Assembly: GCA_934045075.1 (NCBI GenBank)
Contig: OW203732.1
Span: 14,238,201-14,302,200, forward strand
DNA: 64,000 nucleotides
Source: Yponomeuta sedellus
Lineage: Eukaryota > Arthropoda > Insecta > Lepidoptera > Yponomeutidae
Direction: 5' to 3'
Part shown: in pieces, positions 1 through 11,500 of the stretch
Layout: each line of letters starts with the position of its first letter
How positions within the stretch are numbered: position 1 is the first letter of the stretch
Position numbers and translations under genes: made by a program
The notes under the pieces: generated by a model
What the model was told of the DNA's origin: nothing
What the model saw: the letters and a program-made list of their open reading frames with translations, nothing else
The model's database searches: none

Positions 1-57
1 GCCCAATTGCAATACCAATATCACCGTCCAATTGAGCTATCAGGGTTAAGATTCTAC

Positions 58-1875
58 CTGAGAAGTCAGCAGCACCACTGGCTGCTAAGTTAGCATTCTG
101 AGACAGGGCGACCCCCCAGACGGCGCCCTTGTGGCCCTCGAAGGTCCCGATCCAGTCCCCCGTCTCGCCTTGCCGCAACATTGGCTTGCCATCTGAAAGG
201 GAAAATGGCGTTTTTTATATCATCATCATCAGCCCACCTATGCCCACTGTTGGGTATAGGTCTTTACCCCCAGATGCCATCTCTCAACCACTTATGAATG
301 TTGATGAAGCGAAGGTGATCCGTCAGGATCGTGGCAAGTGGCAGTCCCTGGTCTCTGCCTACCCCTCTGGGATATAGGCGTGAGGTTATTTATGTGTGCC
401 ATGTCTTACGGTCTCGTGCCATCCGCATCCACGGACCCTCCGCCGACTCAACAATGTCCTCGGACCATCGGGCTGCTGGTCTGCCCACTGACCGTCTTCC
501 TGTTCTCGGTGTGTTTCATAACCCAACTTCTTTTTATTACTTATATTACTAGCTGACCCAGCGAACTTCATACCACCTAACAGTCGATTCTTAAAAACAT
601 TTTTTTTTCTCTCCGTAAGAACCATCCTCGTATTTCAAGGAATATTAAAAAAAAAGAATTTGCGAAATCGGTTCCACTGCTCTCACAAAAGAAAATCTAA
701 GTCATAAAACATCGTTCTCCTTGAACATCGACTAATTTTATAATTCTGTATCTTTTTCGTTTTATTGACTTTTCTAGTTCATGTCACTGATTCTGTAAAT
801 ATTCTTCTTGTCTCCATCTCATTGCCTATTTGTTCTAATCTTTTTCTATTATATTTGTTTTACCTGTTTTCCATTACTTTTCTTGTTTAAACATTTCATT
901 CCATAACAATAAGTCCAGATGTGGCTGATATATATGTCTGCATATTGATAATCAAAAAGTGGAAGTATGACAATCTAAACAAATTACTTTTAATAATGTC
1001 CATAAGTTTGTCTATTGATTGTCCATTGAGAATTGCCATTCCATGTAAGGCTAGAATATAGATTTCCCAAGTTCATTGTCAGATAATTGAAGGATTAACA
1101 TAACAGGAATAGGCGATGAAGTTATGTAAATTGTAAAGTAGTCTGATTAATTACAACAGAAACAGTACTAATGAGAATAATTATGATATTGTGAAATTAT
1201 GACAATAGCCAATGTAAATGAGACAGGCAAAAGGACATGTTACCTATAAGAAAACCACATAAGAATATACTTGATATTTATACTTTTTCTTCAATAAAAA
1301 TAACAATCATGTCAAGTGTAATGTTGAACCTTGATAAAGCACAAGGCAAGCCACACATCAACATGTGAAATGTCAACATGTTACCCAAGAAAGTGGCAAT
1401 ACTCCATGTCGTTATAAACTGTTTCGCGTCGAGACAAAGGGCAACTTCAATATAGTTTACTGTCAGGACATGAAAAACACAAAGTCGCCAAGGTAAACAG
1501 CCACCTCGGGGAAACATACGAGCGGATACTCAAGGTGTTTCCTGCTCCGGCGGAAGAGAAGGTCATCATTCTACTCGCCTAGAATGCACAACCGGTGCAC
1601 GCTTACAAGGAAAGTGAAGGCCTCCCGAACAAATCTCGTCATCAAACATCTGTCACCAAATTACACTGTCAAGTCAAGCAAATACACTTGCAGGTCTTCC
1701 CTCCACAACTGGGTCAAAGATTAAGGCAACCCCGCGCAAGAAATATCGGTTCAAACTCACCTTTGCAAGCCGAAATCAAATAAAAACCATCTTTTGTAAC
1801 GTCACTAAAATCCAAATGCACCACAGGTCTGGTGTGTCCGCCGCATGTTAGAGGAACTTGCTTGAAAGTCGTCAT
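58..1875 (-). CDS. STRAP: STRAP, 5' two exons (partial gene)
   Basis: WD40-repeat protein, serine-threonine kinase receptor-associated protein; in the known family it links TGF-beta receptor signalling and acts in the SMN complex as Unrip. Exon 1 (1761-1875) starts at the ATG at 1875 and encodes [19 protein letters not shown] and on to LISACK, closely like the first WD repeat of known STRAP. It ends AAAG|GTGAGT. Exon 2 (58-192) follows a CTTTCAG acceptor, completes the split Asp codon, and reads [20 protein letters not shown], then KGAVWGVAL and ASGAADFS, ending CAG|GTAGAA. The phases agree (1 then 1). The remaining WD repeats lie off the left edge. The 1.57 kb intron 1 holds a SINE near 296-396. 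The gene is head to head with SPCS1. Confidence 0.93.
228..396 (+). repeat. SINE-A copy with a second repeat tail
   Basis: The segment from GTTGATGAAGCGAAGGTGAT to the ggcgtgaggttat end recurs at 12901-12993, 49915-49990 and 53490-53580, and inverted at 10498-10545. The preceding stretch (228-295, catcatcagcccac...) resembles the 3' tail of another retroposon. It lies in STRAP intron 1. No coding capacity. Confidence 0.7.
397..1760. other. STRAP intron 1 remainder
   Basis: AT-rich intron sequence. I see no second gene and no clear regulatory element. The open frames at 1278-1517 and 1595-1783 have no recognisable family; the latter overlaps STRAP exon 1 on the opposite strand. Confidence 0.6.
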
Positions 1876-2127
1876 TGTGTTTTAAAATTGTATAAAGTGG
1901 ACTTTTGAAAAAATAATACTAATTTCTTTGATAACTAAAAATTAACCTAATGAGTCTGATCGTGCTGAAGTTTGACAATCGACTGATGATGGCGGCGGTT
2001 TTTGACGGAACCTTCAGAGTTGCTAGTTTTAGTGAACTAGTGCTGTACGCTTATTTTAACAGTTTCATTCACTCAATTCGGCTGCTACAGCTAGTCTTTT
2101 AATCTGTGATGGTATTATTTTTTTATT

Positions 2128-2690
2128 GATCATTAAAAAAACGGTCAAGCGCAAGTCGGGCGACGCGCTTTGTAGAGTTCCGTAGGTAGTTGGCACTCAT
2201 AAGGAGACTTACTTTTATGGACACTAAGAAAGCCAGACGTCATTTAAGGAGGGTTTTTGATTTATATTATGAACTTAAAATTGATTTCACGGTACTTTAC
2301 AACATTAGAGTAATTTTTAATGAAAAAAATATTATGTTTACTTTACAAAAGCCTGGTTGTCTTACTCGTTACTTAGCTAGGTATGATCGTTTTATTCGTT
2401 GCAGTATCAGTACTCTGTGTTTTAATTTAATCTTCCTACAAATAACCGTTTTGTCGGGAGACGAGAGGGGGGATACTGCGCTCGAACAAATAATAATTGA
2501 GTTCGGTAGCCTTAAGCTGGATACCAACCAACGTTACGAGGTCTAATGTAACATTCGCCGACAGCCGGATGGAGCACTCGAACAGCTATGTACCGCACTA
2601 GCTGGTTTCCTCGTAACACAACTTACTGATAACATCAACACTCCTTGTGTAACAGGTTACTTCACACCTAGTAACACTGGTCAGTCCCCA
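2128..2690 (+). repeat. Dispersed repeat, left half (KKTVKRKSG type)
   Basis: Begins with aaaaacggtcaagcgcaagtcg... and gagttccgtag. From established knowledge this resembles a repeat common in moths and butterflies, whose other end reads catggcaaaattaacggttcc...cctatggaaccctaa. A matching end lies at 4010-4060, so the R1-like fragment at 2690-3870 probably interrupts it. The 118-residue frame at 2190-2546 is treated as repeat sequence, not a gene. Confidence 0.5.
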
Positions 2691-3850
2691 GCTTAATATT
2701 TTGATTAAGTAAAAAAAAATTTTTTTTTCGCGCCTTCGCAATCTTCTGCAACTCAGCCAGCGTCAGTCCTGGTGGAACTCTCCATCGCCCATCATCCTCC
2801 AGGTTGTAGCATACCACCTGTTGCAGCGTCGCTCTCTCCTGGGTCCAAGCTGGGCAGAACTCCAGTGTATGCTGCGACGTGTCTTCATCGCTATTGCAGT
2901 GATGGCACGCAGTCGTCTCTCTTCTGGCACAGATACCTCCCGAAACTCCCGTGTCCGGTGAGAATCTGCACCTGCCAGAAGGTGAGCGAGCCGTGTTGAT
3001 GGTCCACCGCTCCACTACTGCTCCACCTTTGGTGGTGGGAAGACTCATCGTTGACGAGCAAACGTATCCGATGTTCCACAGAGCGATGCTAGGACCGATC
3101 TCTGCGGAACACCGCACCTCACGAGTCAGCAGTGACCGCTACCGTCACGTCCCTGGTACCACCTCTCTGTCCCTCAGGTAGTCTCCGATCATGTGCCGCA
3201 GATAGTGGGGCACTGCATGAAATCGGAGCACGTCCCGTACCTATGCACCCGAAGAACAGAGAGTTGAAGGCGTTGGCTATGTCCAGGGACACCGCCAACA
3301 TCACCCCGCCTGCGCTCGTTGCCTCGTCCGACAGGTCCCTGACCCGTTGGATGACGTTGAGAGTTGAGTGACCCCAGCGAAACCCGTACTGGCAATCAGT
3401 CATATGGGGGCAGACGCGTAGATGCTTGACGATGTGGGCACTCAAAATGCGCTCAAAGAGCGCCGCCCGATACGGACGACGGACGGCGGGTCCCCAGTTG
3501 AGGATCTGCAAGACGGACTCTCTTCCAGCGGCCTTGGCCCGGTTGATGGCGAACAGCAAATCTGCAATGACTTTTTGGCCGCCAGGAATGCGCCGTGAAG
3601 CGGTTCCATCTGCACCTCATCTTGAACCCAGCGTCTGGGGTAGTGAATGTATCGCGCTGCCGTGCACTCCGATCGGAGTTCGGAAATGTCAGACGATCAC
3701 AAATACACCTCACGCTTTCGGTTTGTGCGGGGCATAGCTGCGTCACACACCGCCGTCAGCATGTCCTGCAGCCGCAAGGCTTCGGTGTCGACCTTCTCCG
3801 TATAGCACATCAACCTTCATACGTTCACTCTAACGTTAAAAACGACTTAG
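2690..3850 (-). mobile_element. Degenerate R1-clade-like non-LTR retrotransposon
   Basis: Three minus-strand frames carry retrotransposon protein pieces. 3119-3559 encodes an RT fragment (QYGFRWGHSTLNVIQRV, then VSLDIANAFNSL). 2668-3117 encodes the typical C-terminal zinc-binding tail (TACHHCNSDEDTSQHTLEFC). 3453-3746 gives another broken piece. Frame breaks separate them and no full ORF remains, so it is dead and 5' truncated. The HHCNSDEDT...HTLE.CPAW pattern is what points to R1-like LINEs. Confidence 0.8.
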
Positions 3851-3869
3851 CAACAAAATTGTAACGGTT

Positions 3870-4062
3870 GACCTGCAGTCCACTTAATTTTATTTTATTG
3901 TTTTGTCGGCGTGATTAATATATAGGTATTTATGTGCCAAATTTTTACTTTCTAGTAAAGTAATAGCTGCGAGCTAAGCAGCGGACGGACTGTGATGCTG
4001 TGCTGAGATGAACATGGCAAAATTAACGGTTCCTTGTTGCCTATGGAACCCTAAGAACACAA
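3870..4062 (+). repeat. Dispersed repeat, right half
   Basis: Contains agtaatagctgcgagctaag, then ...catggcaaaattaacggttc and tgcctatggaaccctaa. This matches the usual 3' end of the repeat whose left half is at 2128-2690. Related fragments occur near 50519-50600 and 51540-51640. Confidence 0.45.
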
Positions 4063-4311
4063 AAATGATGTCAATTATTATTCAAAACGTTGAGCAAACG
4101 TTGGAAACTTTTTCCTTAATTTTAGAATTCTTTATTCATCGTGTTTGAAATTAACGCACAAACAAAACACTAACCAACCAATATATCCACACACTGACGT
4201 GTCGCTGTGACGTTGACATTTACGGGAAAGTTTCGCTTATTTAGTCGAAAAACTGCAGTTACTAATACCTACTTTAAGTACCAATTTTACCATCGAATAT
4301 CCAAATTCCAA

Positions 4312-4599
4312 ATGATGGATTTCTTCTCATCAATTCCGACCCACATAGATTATGCCGGGCAAGCCAAATCAGAGTACCTGTACCGTGCAATTATCACACT
4401 GTTCAGCATTGTCGGGTTCGTTTGGGGCTACATCGTTCAACAGTTCTCTCAATCAGTGTACATCTTGGGAGCCGGTTTCCTGCTAGCCGCCATCCTGACT
4501 GTCCCTCCATGGCCCATGTACCGCCGGAACCCATTGAACTGGCAAACTCCTAGGAATCCAGACGAAAAACCAGTAAGCAGCAAGAAAGGGAAGAAATAA
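4312..4599 (+). CDS. SPCS1: Signal peptidase complex subunit 1
   Basis: Small ER membrane subunit of signal peptidase (SPC12 family). It is not the catalytic subunit; it assists cleavage of signal peptides and substrate selection. One uninterrupted exon encodes 95 residues, close to the family's usual 90-100. It starts MMDFFSSIPTHIDYAGQAKS, then has two hydrophobic segments (roughly residues 25-45 and 50-66), the signature PPWPMYRRNPLNW after the second, and a lysine-rich cytosolic tail ending KKGKK. The open frame extends upstream to 4207, but homologues begin at MxxFxSxPT, so 4312 (or the adjacent ATG at 4315) is preferred. A polyadenylation signal lies at 4650-4655. The gene is divergent from STRAP and convergent with PGAP1. 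Confidence 0.96.
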   Translation: MMDFFSSIPTHIDYAGQAKSEYLYRAIITLFSIVGFVWGYIVQQFSQSVYILGAGFLLAAILTVPPWPMYRRNPLNWQTPRNPDEKPVSSKKGKK

Positions 4600-4649
4600 T
4601 GCTGTGATGTGATGATTATTCGTTTGTGCTGCTTATAATATTATTCTGA

Positions 4650-4655
4650 AATAAA
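4650..4655 (+). terminator. SPCS1 polyadenylation signal AATAAA
   Basis: Canonical hexamer 51 bases after the SPCS1 stop codon, within a short AT-rich 3' UTR. Confidence 0.75.
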
Positions 4656-4699
4656 ATAGTTTTAAGCTTTCAGCTTTATGTTTTCTTGTTGACTCCTGG

Positions 4700-5560
4700 A
4701 GTGCTTTCATAAAACTACAATTCATAGTCTATGACAAGAATTCAATATTCATTTAGCAGCCGAGTACCTATTCTTACTTATTATTTTGAATTAATTGATG
4801 TTGCAATGTACCTACACATATAAAAAAAGATTATGGTGAACCATGATTGTATTACTAAAATTAAAAGTACCAGTCATAAGTACCCATGTCATGGCTGCAA
4901 AGTAGACAAAAAACCTAACAATAGGGTACATAGTAAAAAATGGTACATAAATAATCACCAAATTAAAATTGGTGTAAAATATGTATCGGATCAGGAATTA
5001 CAATGAAACACAAATTTATTAAGATTTTTTTTATTGCAACATTTACAGATAATATTCAGTCTGAAATAACTATTTTCAAGACTGAATGCAAATATCTAGA
5101 AGGGGAATAGATTTCTTGTCATATCTTTGGTGTAAAAGTAATTCAGTAAACATCTAAAATTACAATAAAACTTAACATTAACAAGTTCCCTGTCCATGAG
5201 TGGTATATGACTCAGAGGAGTATATTGGAATAAGTTCATGAGTCACATTTGACTCATTTTCATTACATCTTCCGGCATACAACTATCTAACTGTGGACGT
5301 AGGGTATTGGAATTTAACTATATCTTGGACAGGGAAGTTGTTAAGGTGGTTTATAACCGAAAGTCCTGCCTTAAGCTGTCTTTAACATTGTCTTATGAGT
5401 GTTTTATTGTAATTGACTTTTCATAAAGAAGACAGCAAATCTCTGCATTATGCAGTGGATAAAAAGAAATGGAGGTAACATAACATTTACATTGCCTGTG
5501 GCCCCACACTAGGATACCCTGTGTCGTGGGAACCAGACCCAACGACATCACAAACATGTA
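4700..5560. other. SPCS1-PGAP1 intergenic stretch
   Basis: AT-rich with no coding signal I can support. A short piece near 5490-5530 (ccccacactaggata) resembles the ends of the tRNA-type SINE-F copies seen at 23330 and 41705. Confidence 0.4.
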
Positions 5561-5571
5561 AACAAGACCTG

Positions 5572-5735
5572 AGGTTTTAAAAACCTAGGCAAAAAATTCC
5601 ACCCATGCCGGGATTCGAACCGGCGACCTCTGGCTATCCGTGCCAGCGCTCTTCCAACTGAGCTAATGGGCGACTCACCGGCATCAGTGAAATTTCGAAT
5701 CTCTTTACAATACTCTGTGTTACGTACAGAGCACG
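5572..5735 (-). repeat. SINE-B copy (tRNA-derived)
   Basis: The minus strand reads as a tRNA-like body: GCCCATTAGCTCAGTTGG, a D-arm, a CTGGC/GCCAG anticodon stem, and GGTTCGAATCC as B box. It is flanked by the common tail gaggctaaaaattccaccc and by aatttcgaacctctttacaat. The same flanks recur at 12460, 15238, 15360, 22530, 41080, 51925 and 54211, so this is a SINE and not a functional tRNA gene. Confidence 0.85.
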
Positions 5736-6269
5736 GGTCAGAGCAAAAGAATATAACTTGAGGTTTTTTTTGTCCCCAGCTGGGGTTTGAACGACTTGCA
5801 TGGCAGGCATTTAAAGTTTCTTTGAATATAATGGAAATCACTTGGAAAATAAAAGTTTTAACAATTACAATACTACTTTGCGCTGTAAAAAATGAAACAC
5901 ACATTTGCTGGAAAAAAAATTTCCATTGCTATAAATTAGTCACAGTAAATAACTTGAATAAGTTTTGAATGCTTGAAAGCATTTAAAACTTTGACAAAGT
6001 TACAATAAAATATAATGCTTAATTTAAAATAAACACAGAAGTTACATGTTTTTTTTTTGCCTTTCCTATTATGGAGGATTTGGGTTCAGTCCTTAGCTAG
6101 GGATTAATTTTAAAATTGAATATAAGAAATCAAGATAAAAATTACATTTATCAAAATGAATTCTTTATAGTCACTCTTCACAAATCAAAGAGCAACCATT
6201 TTATTTCAAAAATTATAAGTTACAGTTGGAAAATATGTATATCACAAAATTATGCATAGACATAGTTTA

Positions 6270-7115
6270 GTATTTTTCCACTAAAATAAGCTACAATTCC
6301 ATGGATTAAAATTGCTTCTAGACTTAGCTGATATGAAAAGAAAGAATCACAATAACAGGCAATAAACTTCTAGTTAAACAAGCTGTATTTAAGAATTGCA
6401 GGTAATCTATATAGTCTAATCTATGGACACCTAGTTTTACTTCAATATAATATTCACGGTTTCAGTGTAATTTTGAATAAAATGCTTTGATTTAATTCTA
6501 TATTACTAAATTTCTTCACTGAATCTACGCTAGTTGGATATTAATAATGTTGATTTATTCCTTTGCTAACATTGCATTGCTAACATTAACACATCAATAC
6601 AGCAATTTTTTATAGTATAACGGGCTAGCTAGAGCCTGTTTCATAGAGCTACATGGTTCCAAATGACAATTTGATATACATTACAAAGTTCATTAACCTA
6701 TAGATTAATAATTGCCTCTGCTACGCAATGTACCCCGAATCATCATAGTAAACCAAAAATTCTATGAGACAGGCTCCAGTTTACTTATCATTTATAATGT
6801 TTATGAATATATGTTATTAACATCAAAAATACACACAGAATTATAATTATTAAAGTTTAATAATATTAAATTTTTCTTTCCTAGGGTTCCCAGGAAAAGA
6901 AACAGAACCCTTATGTTGTTAGGAATGCGATGTGATCAAGGAACAGCATTTAACTTCTATTGTATGGAATACTTTAGTATTTTTCCACTAAGATAAGCTG
7001 CAATTCCACGGATTAAAATTGCTTGTAGACTTAGCTAATATGATAAGAAAGAATCATAGTTAAACAAGCTGTATTAATTTTTTTTTAAGAATTGTAGATA
7101 TTCTATATAGTCCAA
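6270..7115. repeat. Pair of about 150 bp direct duplicates
   Basis: Copy 1 (about 6270-6425) and copy 2 (about 6970-7115) both run from tagtatttttccacta, through gattaaaattgcttNtagac, to aagctgtatt and atatagtcNaatc. Small substitutions and a short deletion (around aataacaggcaataaac) separate them. They lie downstream of the PGAP1 stop and may be in its 3' UTR. Confidence 0.75.
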
Positions 7116-7131
7116 TCATATGATTAGACTA

Positions 7132-7151
7132 TCTCGGTCATATGACCGAGA
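7132..7151. other. 20 bp perfect palindrome
   Basis: TCTCGGTCATATGACCGAGA is its own reverse complement. It lies just after the second duplicate at 6970-7115. Its role is unknown. Confidence 0.7.
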
Positions 7152-7430
7152 CAAATGGAGAACTATTGTATATGGTAACTATCCCCAGAATTGAGGGACC
7201 GATTGAAAAGAAGAAGTATGGACTAGCTTAACGTTTCAAGATGTCCTGCCCTGTAAAATCCCACAAAGAAAACACATTCAGCTTTTCATCAGTTTCTAGT
7301 TTGCCGGGCATCTATTATCAAACTTAAAAAATACAACATCACTCCAGGCTCACTTGAGGCATATCAACAAAATAGTTTTTCGTGAATAACTATTTGTACT
7401 TAAGACTACTTAGATAAGTGGGATTGCGCA

Positions 7431-7690
7431 GTTACACATTTATATGTTTAGGAGGATATACAGTCAAATACTTATGTAAGGATAGGTACATCACATCAAC
7501 CTTTACAGTATACTAAATAAACAAATAGTATTTCATTCATATTTATATCGACTAGAGAAGTGGGTTACTGATTACATATGTACTGGATTGAATTACTTTA
7601 CCTTATGCAGTTACACATTTATATGCCTAGAAGGATATACAGTCAAATATTTATGTAAGGATAGTTACTACATCACATCAACCTATACAT
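7431..7690. repeat. Near-tandem duplication, about 179 bp period
   Basis: gttacacatttatatg and the following 70 bases (ggatatacagtcaaata, then cacatcaacct) occur at 7431 and again at 7610 with a few substitutions. Non-coding. Confidence 0.75.
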
Positions 7691-7699
7691 TTCATTAGA

Positions 7700-8509
7700 G
7701 ATATGGCTAGGTACTAACATGGAGACGGCTAGTGCGAACATACTGCTCTACACATCAATATATAGCATCAATAGATTAATTAATATGAATTGATGATTGA
7801 TTGATTAATATGATATATTGTTTTATTTACTGATACGTATTTATATAAATTACTACTATGTAAATACAGTCTACCACTATTTAAGAACACTGAATACACA
7901 CTGGATGATCAGAAAACACACTGAAAATTGTGTTACTTCTACTTTTTGTTTTTTTTTATGTGCCGTCTCCTATCGAAGGTTGGTAACCAACACGGCTATT
8001 TTTTCTTTTCGAGGTTGCCAATACAAACGAGTAATTGGTAGTATGTACTCTGTTGAAACTACTGTCGTAGGTTGTGCAGTCATGATATCTTTGGTCGCAG
8101 GTCTTCTTCTTCCTAAAATCAAGCCCTATTCTCTTTCCCTACTTTTATTATACTTACCCTGTCCGGTAGTCGTTTTCGAACTAAACTGTTTGCAAATATA
8201 GATTTTATTCAAATTCTCTGTTAACGAATAATAATCATGTAGGTAAACTCAGTTAATTAACATGTAACGTTCATTACAGCAGTTTCTGCGCTAATTTGAG
8301 TAGCTTCTTTTAAAATTTGAACTGAATTGAATATGCCTATAAAATGCATTGATATTTTTTGTACCTACTTAATAAAATATGTCGTAATAAACATAATTTT
8401 TCACAGTAACCATTACGATAAATACAAAAAATACAAAGAAAAACAGCTCATTGGACGACAAAAGCAACCAAGCAAGCTCGAGCCACCGATCAACTCTAGC
8501 CATTCGAGG
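7700..8509. other. PGAP1 3' flank
   Basis: AT-rich sequence after the PGAP1 stop. A plus-strand open frame at 7818-8201 has no recognisable family. A TTTATT at 8204-8209 (AATAAA on minus) is a candidate PGAP1 polyadenylation signal. A fragment near 8255-8300 resembles the Jockey-type 3' tail described at 18900. Confidence 0.4.
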
Positions 8510-11500
8510 TCATAAATCTTCATTAAAAGTAAACCTTTCCCTAAGATTCCTAAACATATTGTAAATATAGTTTTCATTGCATACATCACAGTTGTTGTCA
8601 CCGCCTGTGGCATTATCACTTTGTTCCCCTTCATCACTTTGGTTCTCTTCCGTCGACACACTATCCTTGTTAGCTCTATTTGAATTCTCTCCTTCACTGG
8701 TTGTACCATTTTCTTCACCAGCTGTAGAATTTTCTTCACTACTTGTAGCGTTTTGTTCACCACCTGTGGGCGCGGCATTTTGTTCACTGCTTTCCGCATT
8801 TCGTTCAGTCTCTCCCTTCGCATTTGTATCATTATCGTCAAAGGCCGACTCGTCTTTTACCACTGAGTCGAAGACTTGTTGGTGTGTCATGACTGCGTAA
8901 ACAAAACTGACGCCGTAGTTCACTACAGTCAGGGACTGAGGTCCCAGGGCCAGGATTAAAATGGCCATAGTCAATAACACGGCCGAGACGGTGTCGTAGT
9001 GTTTCCTGCAAGAAAACAAGAAATTACAACATGAAAAGTGTTTTGGGCATTTGGAGATACAGACTACATATAATGCGTGACAAACGTTCACACCATGCGT
9101 CATCTACGCTGAAATCCTACACCAATCCGCGCGGTACTCCGTCCAAATCCTACGCGCCTAACTCCAATGTAAAATATCACATCACAGGTTGACACTACCC
9201 CTACCTTCTCCACGTCACCTGTTGGTTGGCTAGAATAAAATACTGTTTTGTATTAAGCCCGCCAATTGTACTATTTTCACTGGTACAATAAAGAGTTAAT
9301 TAATAACGATCGATATCAACCCTTGTATGTCCCCACTGTTGGGGCACGGGTCTCTTCCTGCATCGCAGGAAGTTATGGTCCATATTCCACCACAGGGGCC
9401 AAGTCCGAATTGGTGGAGGCTTGCAAGACTAGTGGGGTCTTACCTGAAGTTTTCAAGTCGCCCTAAGGCCTCTGAATTGGCTTAAATACATGTGGCACAA
9501 TAAATATTCCACATACTTGGGCAAACCTACAGAGGAATTAAGACCCTTTGGGGTCGCAAATAGAAATTAAACAAACCTAAACAAAGGAAACATATAGCAG
9601 AACTCTAGAACTAGATGCTTTGTCCTGCACTCTTTTTAAACTCCATATTACGAGCATAAGTACTTTTTTTATGAAGATTGGCGTTTCAAGCCAGCTTTTC
9701 ACTATGGGATGTAATAAAATATTACATATTCTTGAGATATACTAATTTATCGCTCGTCATACATATAGTTTTATTGCTATAATATTATTATAGCTTAGTG
9801 TGAACCGGTCTCATACAAAATGTATGACGAGCAATAACTCCACCCACCCGGACTTGGCCCCCGTGGTGGAGTATGGCTTAACCTTCCTGCGATGCAGGAA
9901 GAGACCCGTGCCCCAGCAGTGGGGACATACAAGGGCTGATAACGAACTTATTATATCTCAAGAAGTCAAAAACCGGCTTCAGGCTTTAAGGCGCGTTTCG
10001 AACATGCGAACAAAAATACAATAAGTCACTTACAATCTGCGCCGTGGTCCTTCCAACTGCCAGACGATAGCAGAGCACCCTGACATGATTAATCCAGGGT
10101 AATGGGACGTGTCTGGGATCAACATCATATTGTACCTAGAAAAAATATCAACGGCGTTTATAATGTTCGGCACATAAGAGGTTTGATTTGTGAGAAATGG
10201 CTTGTGTGTTTATCATTCGATATCTAGGCATGCGATTTAAGGGGTAAAGATATCTTGGATGACATTGATCCATGGTTGGCCTAATTATTAGTCTTTCGCT
10301 ATTGAGGTTTGAAAACGTACATTAATTATTTAAAATTTATTTAGATATTATCTGAAATTAAAGATTATTTATTTTGGTTATTGTTACGTGGAGGTAAGTT
10401 TCATCTGTTAAACGATGAATTTTTTTACAATTAATTTTAACTATATTTCATTTTAACTATACACTATTTTTTAATGTAAATTAGTTAACATACATACATA
10501 ACCTCACTTGCCACGATCCTGACAGATCATCAACGTTCATAAGTCGTTGCATGCACGACTAATTTAGTTAACTAGTAAGTATGTAAGGAACGTAATTTAG
10601 ACAAATGTATTTTTTTTCAAGAGCCGTATACGCCCATACGTGGCAAATCCTGGCTGGATCTTAACCTACTCTAGTATTCTTTAGAATAGAATATATTTAT
10701 TTGTCTTCAAGCGAAATAAGACACAACAATCACTTATACTAGTCTTTAATATTATCTAGGACAGCCATTGGTGTCCGATTCAACTAAAACAAAAAAAATA
10801 TTAGCCTTCTTATGTAGGTGTAGGAATTTTGTACTTACTGAAAATTCCGAGCCCAGGTAACTAGAGCGGGGATATTGAGAAGAGTCACAACCATCCAGAG
10901 GCAGAACATCATCATGTGGAAATGCAGATCCTGGTGAGGCTCGTCATCACCGGCATTCACATCGCACGCTTTCTTAGCGGGTCGTTTCCCACCCTTCGAC
11001 TTCTTCTTTTTTTTCTCTACCTCATTTTCAGTTTTAGATGCGGCTTTGACTACCGCATGTTCTGTTTTAGCTTCTTTATCATCAGTTTCAGAAGCAGCCT
11101 CCAATGCTTTCTCGTCTGTGGGTTCAGCTCCGTTAGTGTCGCTAGTATTCAAGTCTCCTTTTGATCTATTCACCTTCCTTTTAACTACAGTTGTGTCTTT
11201 AGTGTCATCACCAGCGCTTTTGGAGTATTCAATGGCCTTGATTTCTTCAGGACTTATCAGTTCGTTGAGGTCTTTATTCTCTATGGCTGGAGTTTCTCGG
11301 GATTCGGCTGGTGTGGGGACAGGGGTGGGTCTTCTGGATCTAAATGCGAAGCAGATTCGCGAAGCCACTTTGGCCATCAGTTTGTATACGTAGTCTTCTA
11401 GGTAGGATTCGTACATCTTTGATATCTAGGGAAATGAAATTGAAATATATCAATGAATCAATAAACTCGTAATCGTTGACTGCTGAACATAGGTCTATTT

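Noticed and set aside
2190..2546. 118-codon plus-strand ORF
   Set aside because: Lies in a dispersed repeat, starts with repeat-typical sequence and has no domain signature.
5600..5675. Possible tRNA gene, with similar bodies at seven further sites
   Set aside because: All copies share the same non-tRNA flanks and the anticodon loop lacks U33, so they are tRNA-derived SINEs.
7818..8201. 127-codon hydrophobic ORF
   Set aside because: AT-rich 3' flank of PGAP1, composition-driven hydrophobicity, no start context or homology I can name.
10916..11393. Two plus-strand ORFs over the PGAP1 exon 15 region
   Set aside because: Antisense shadows of the low-complexity exon.
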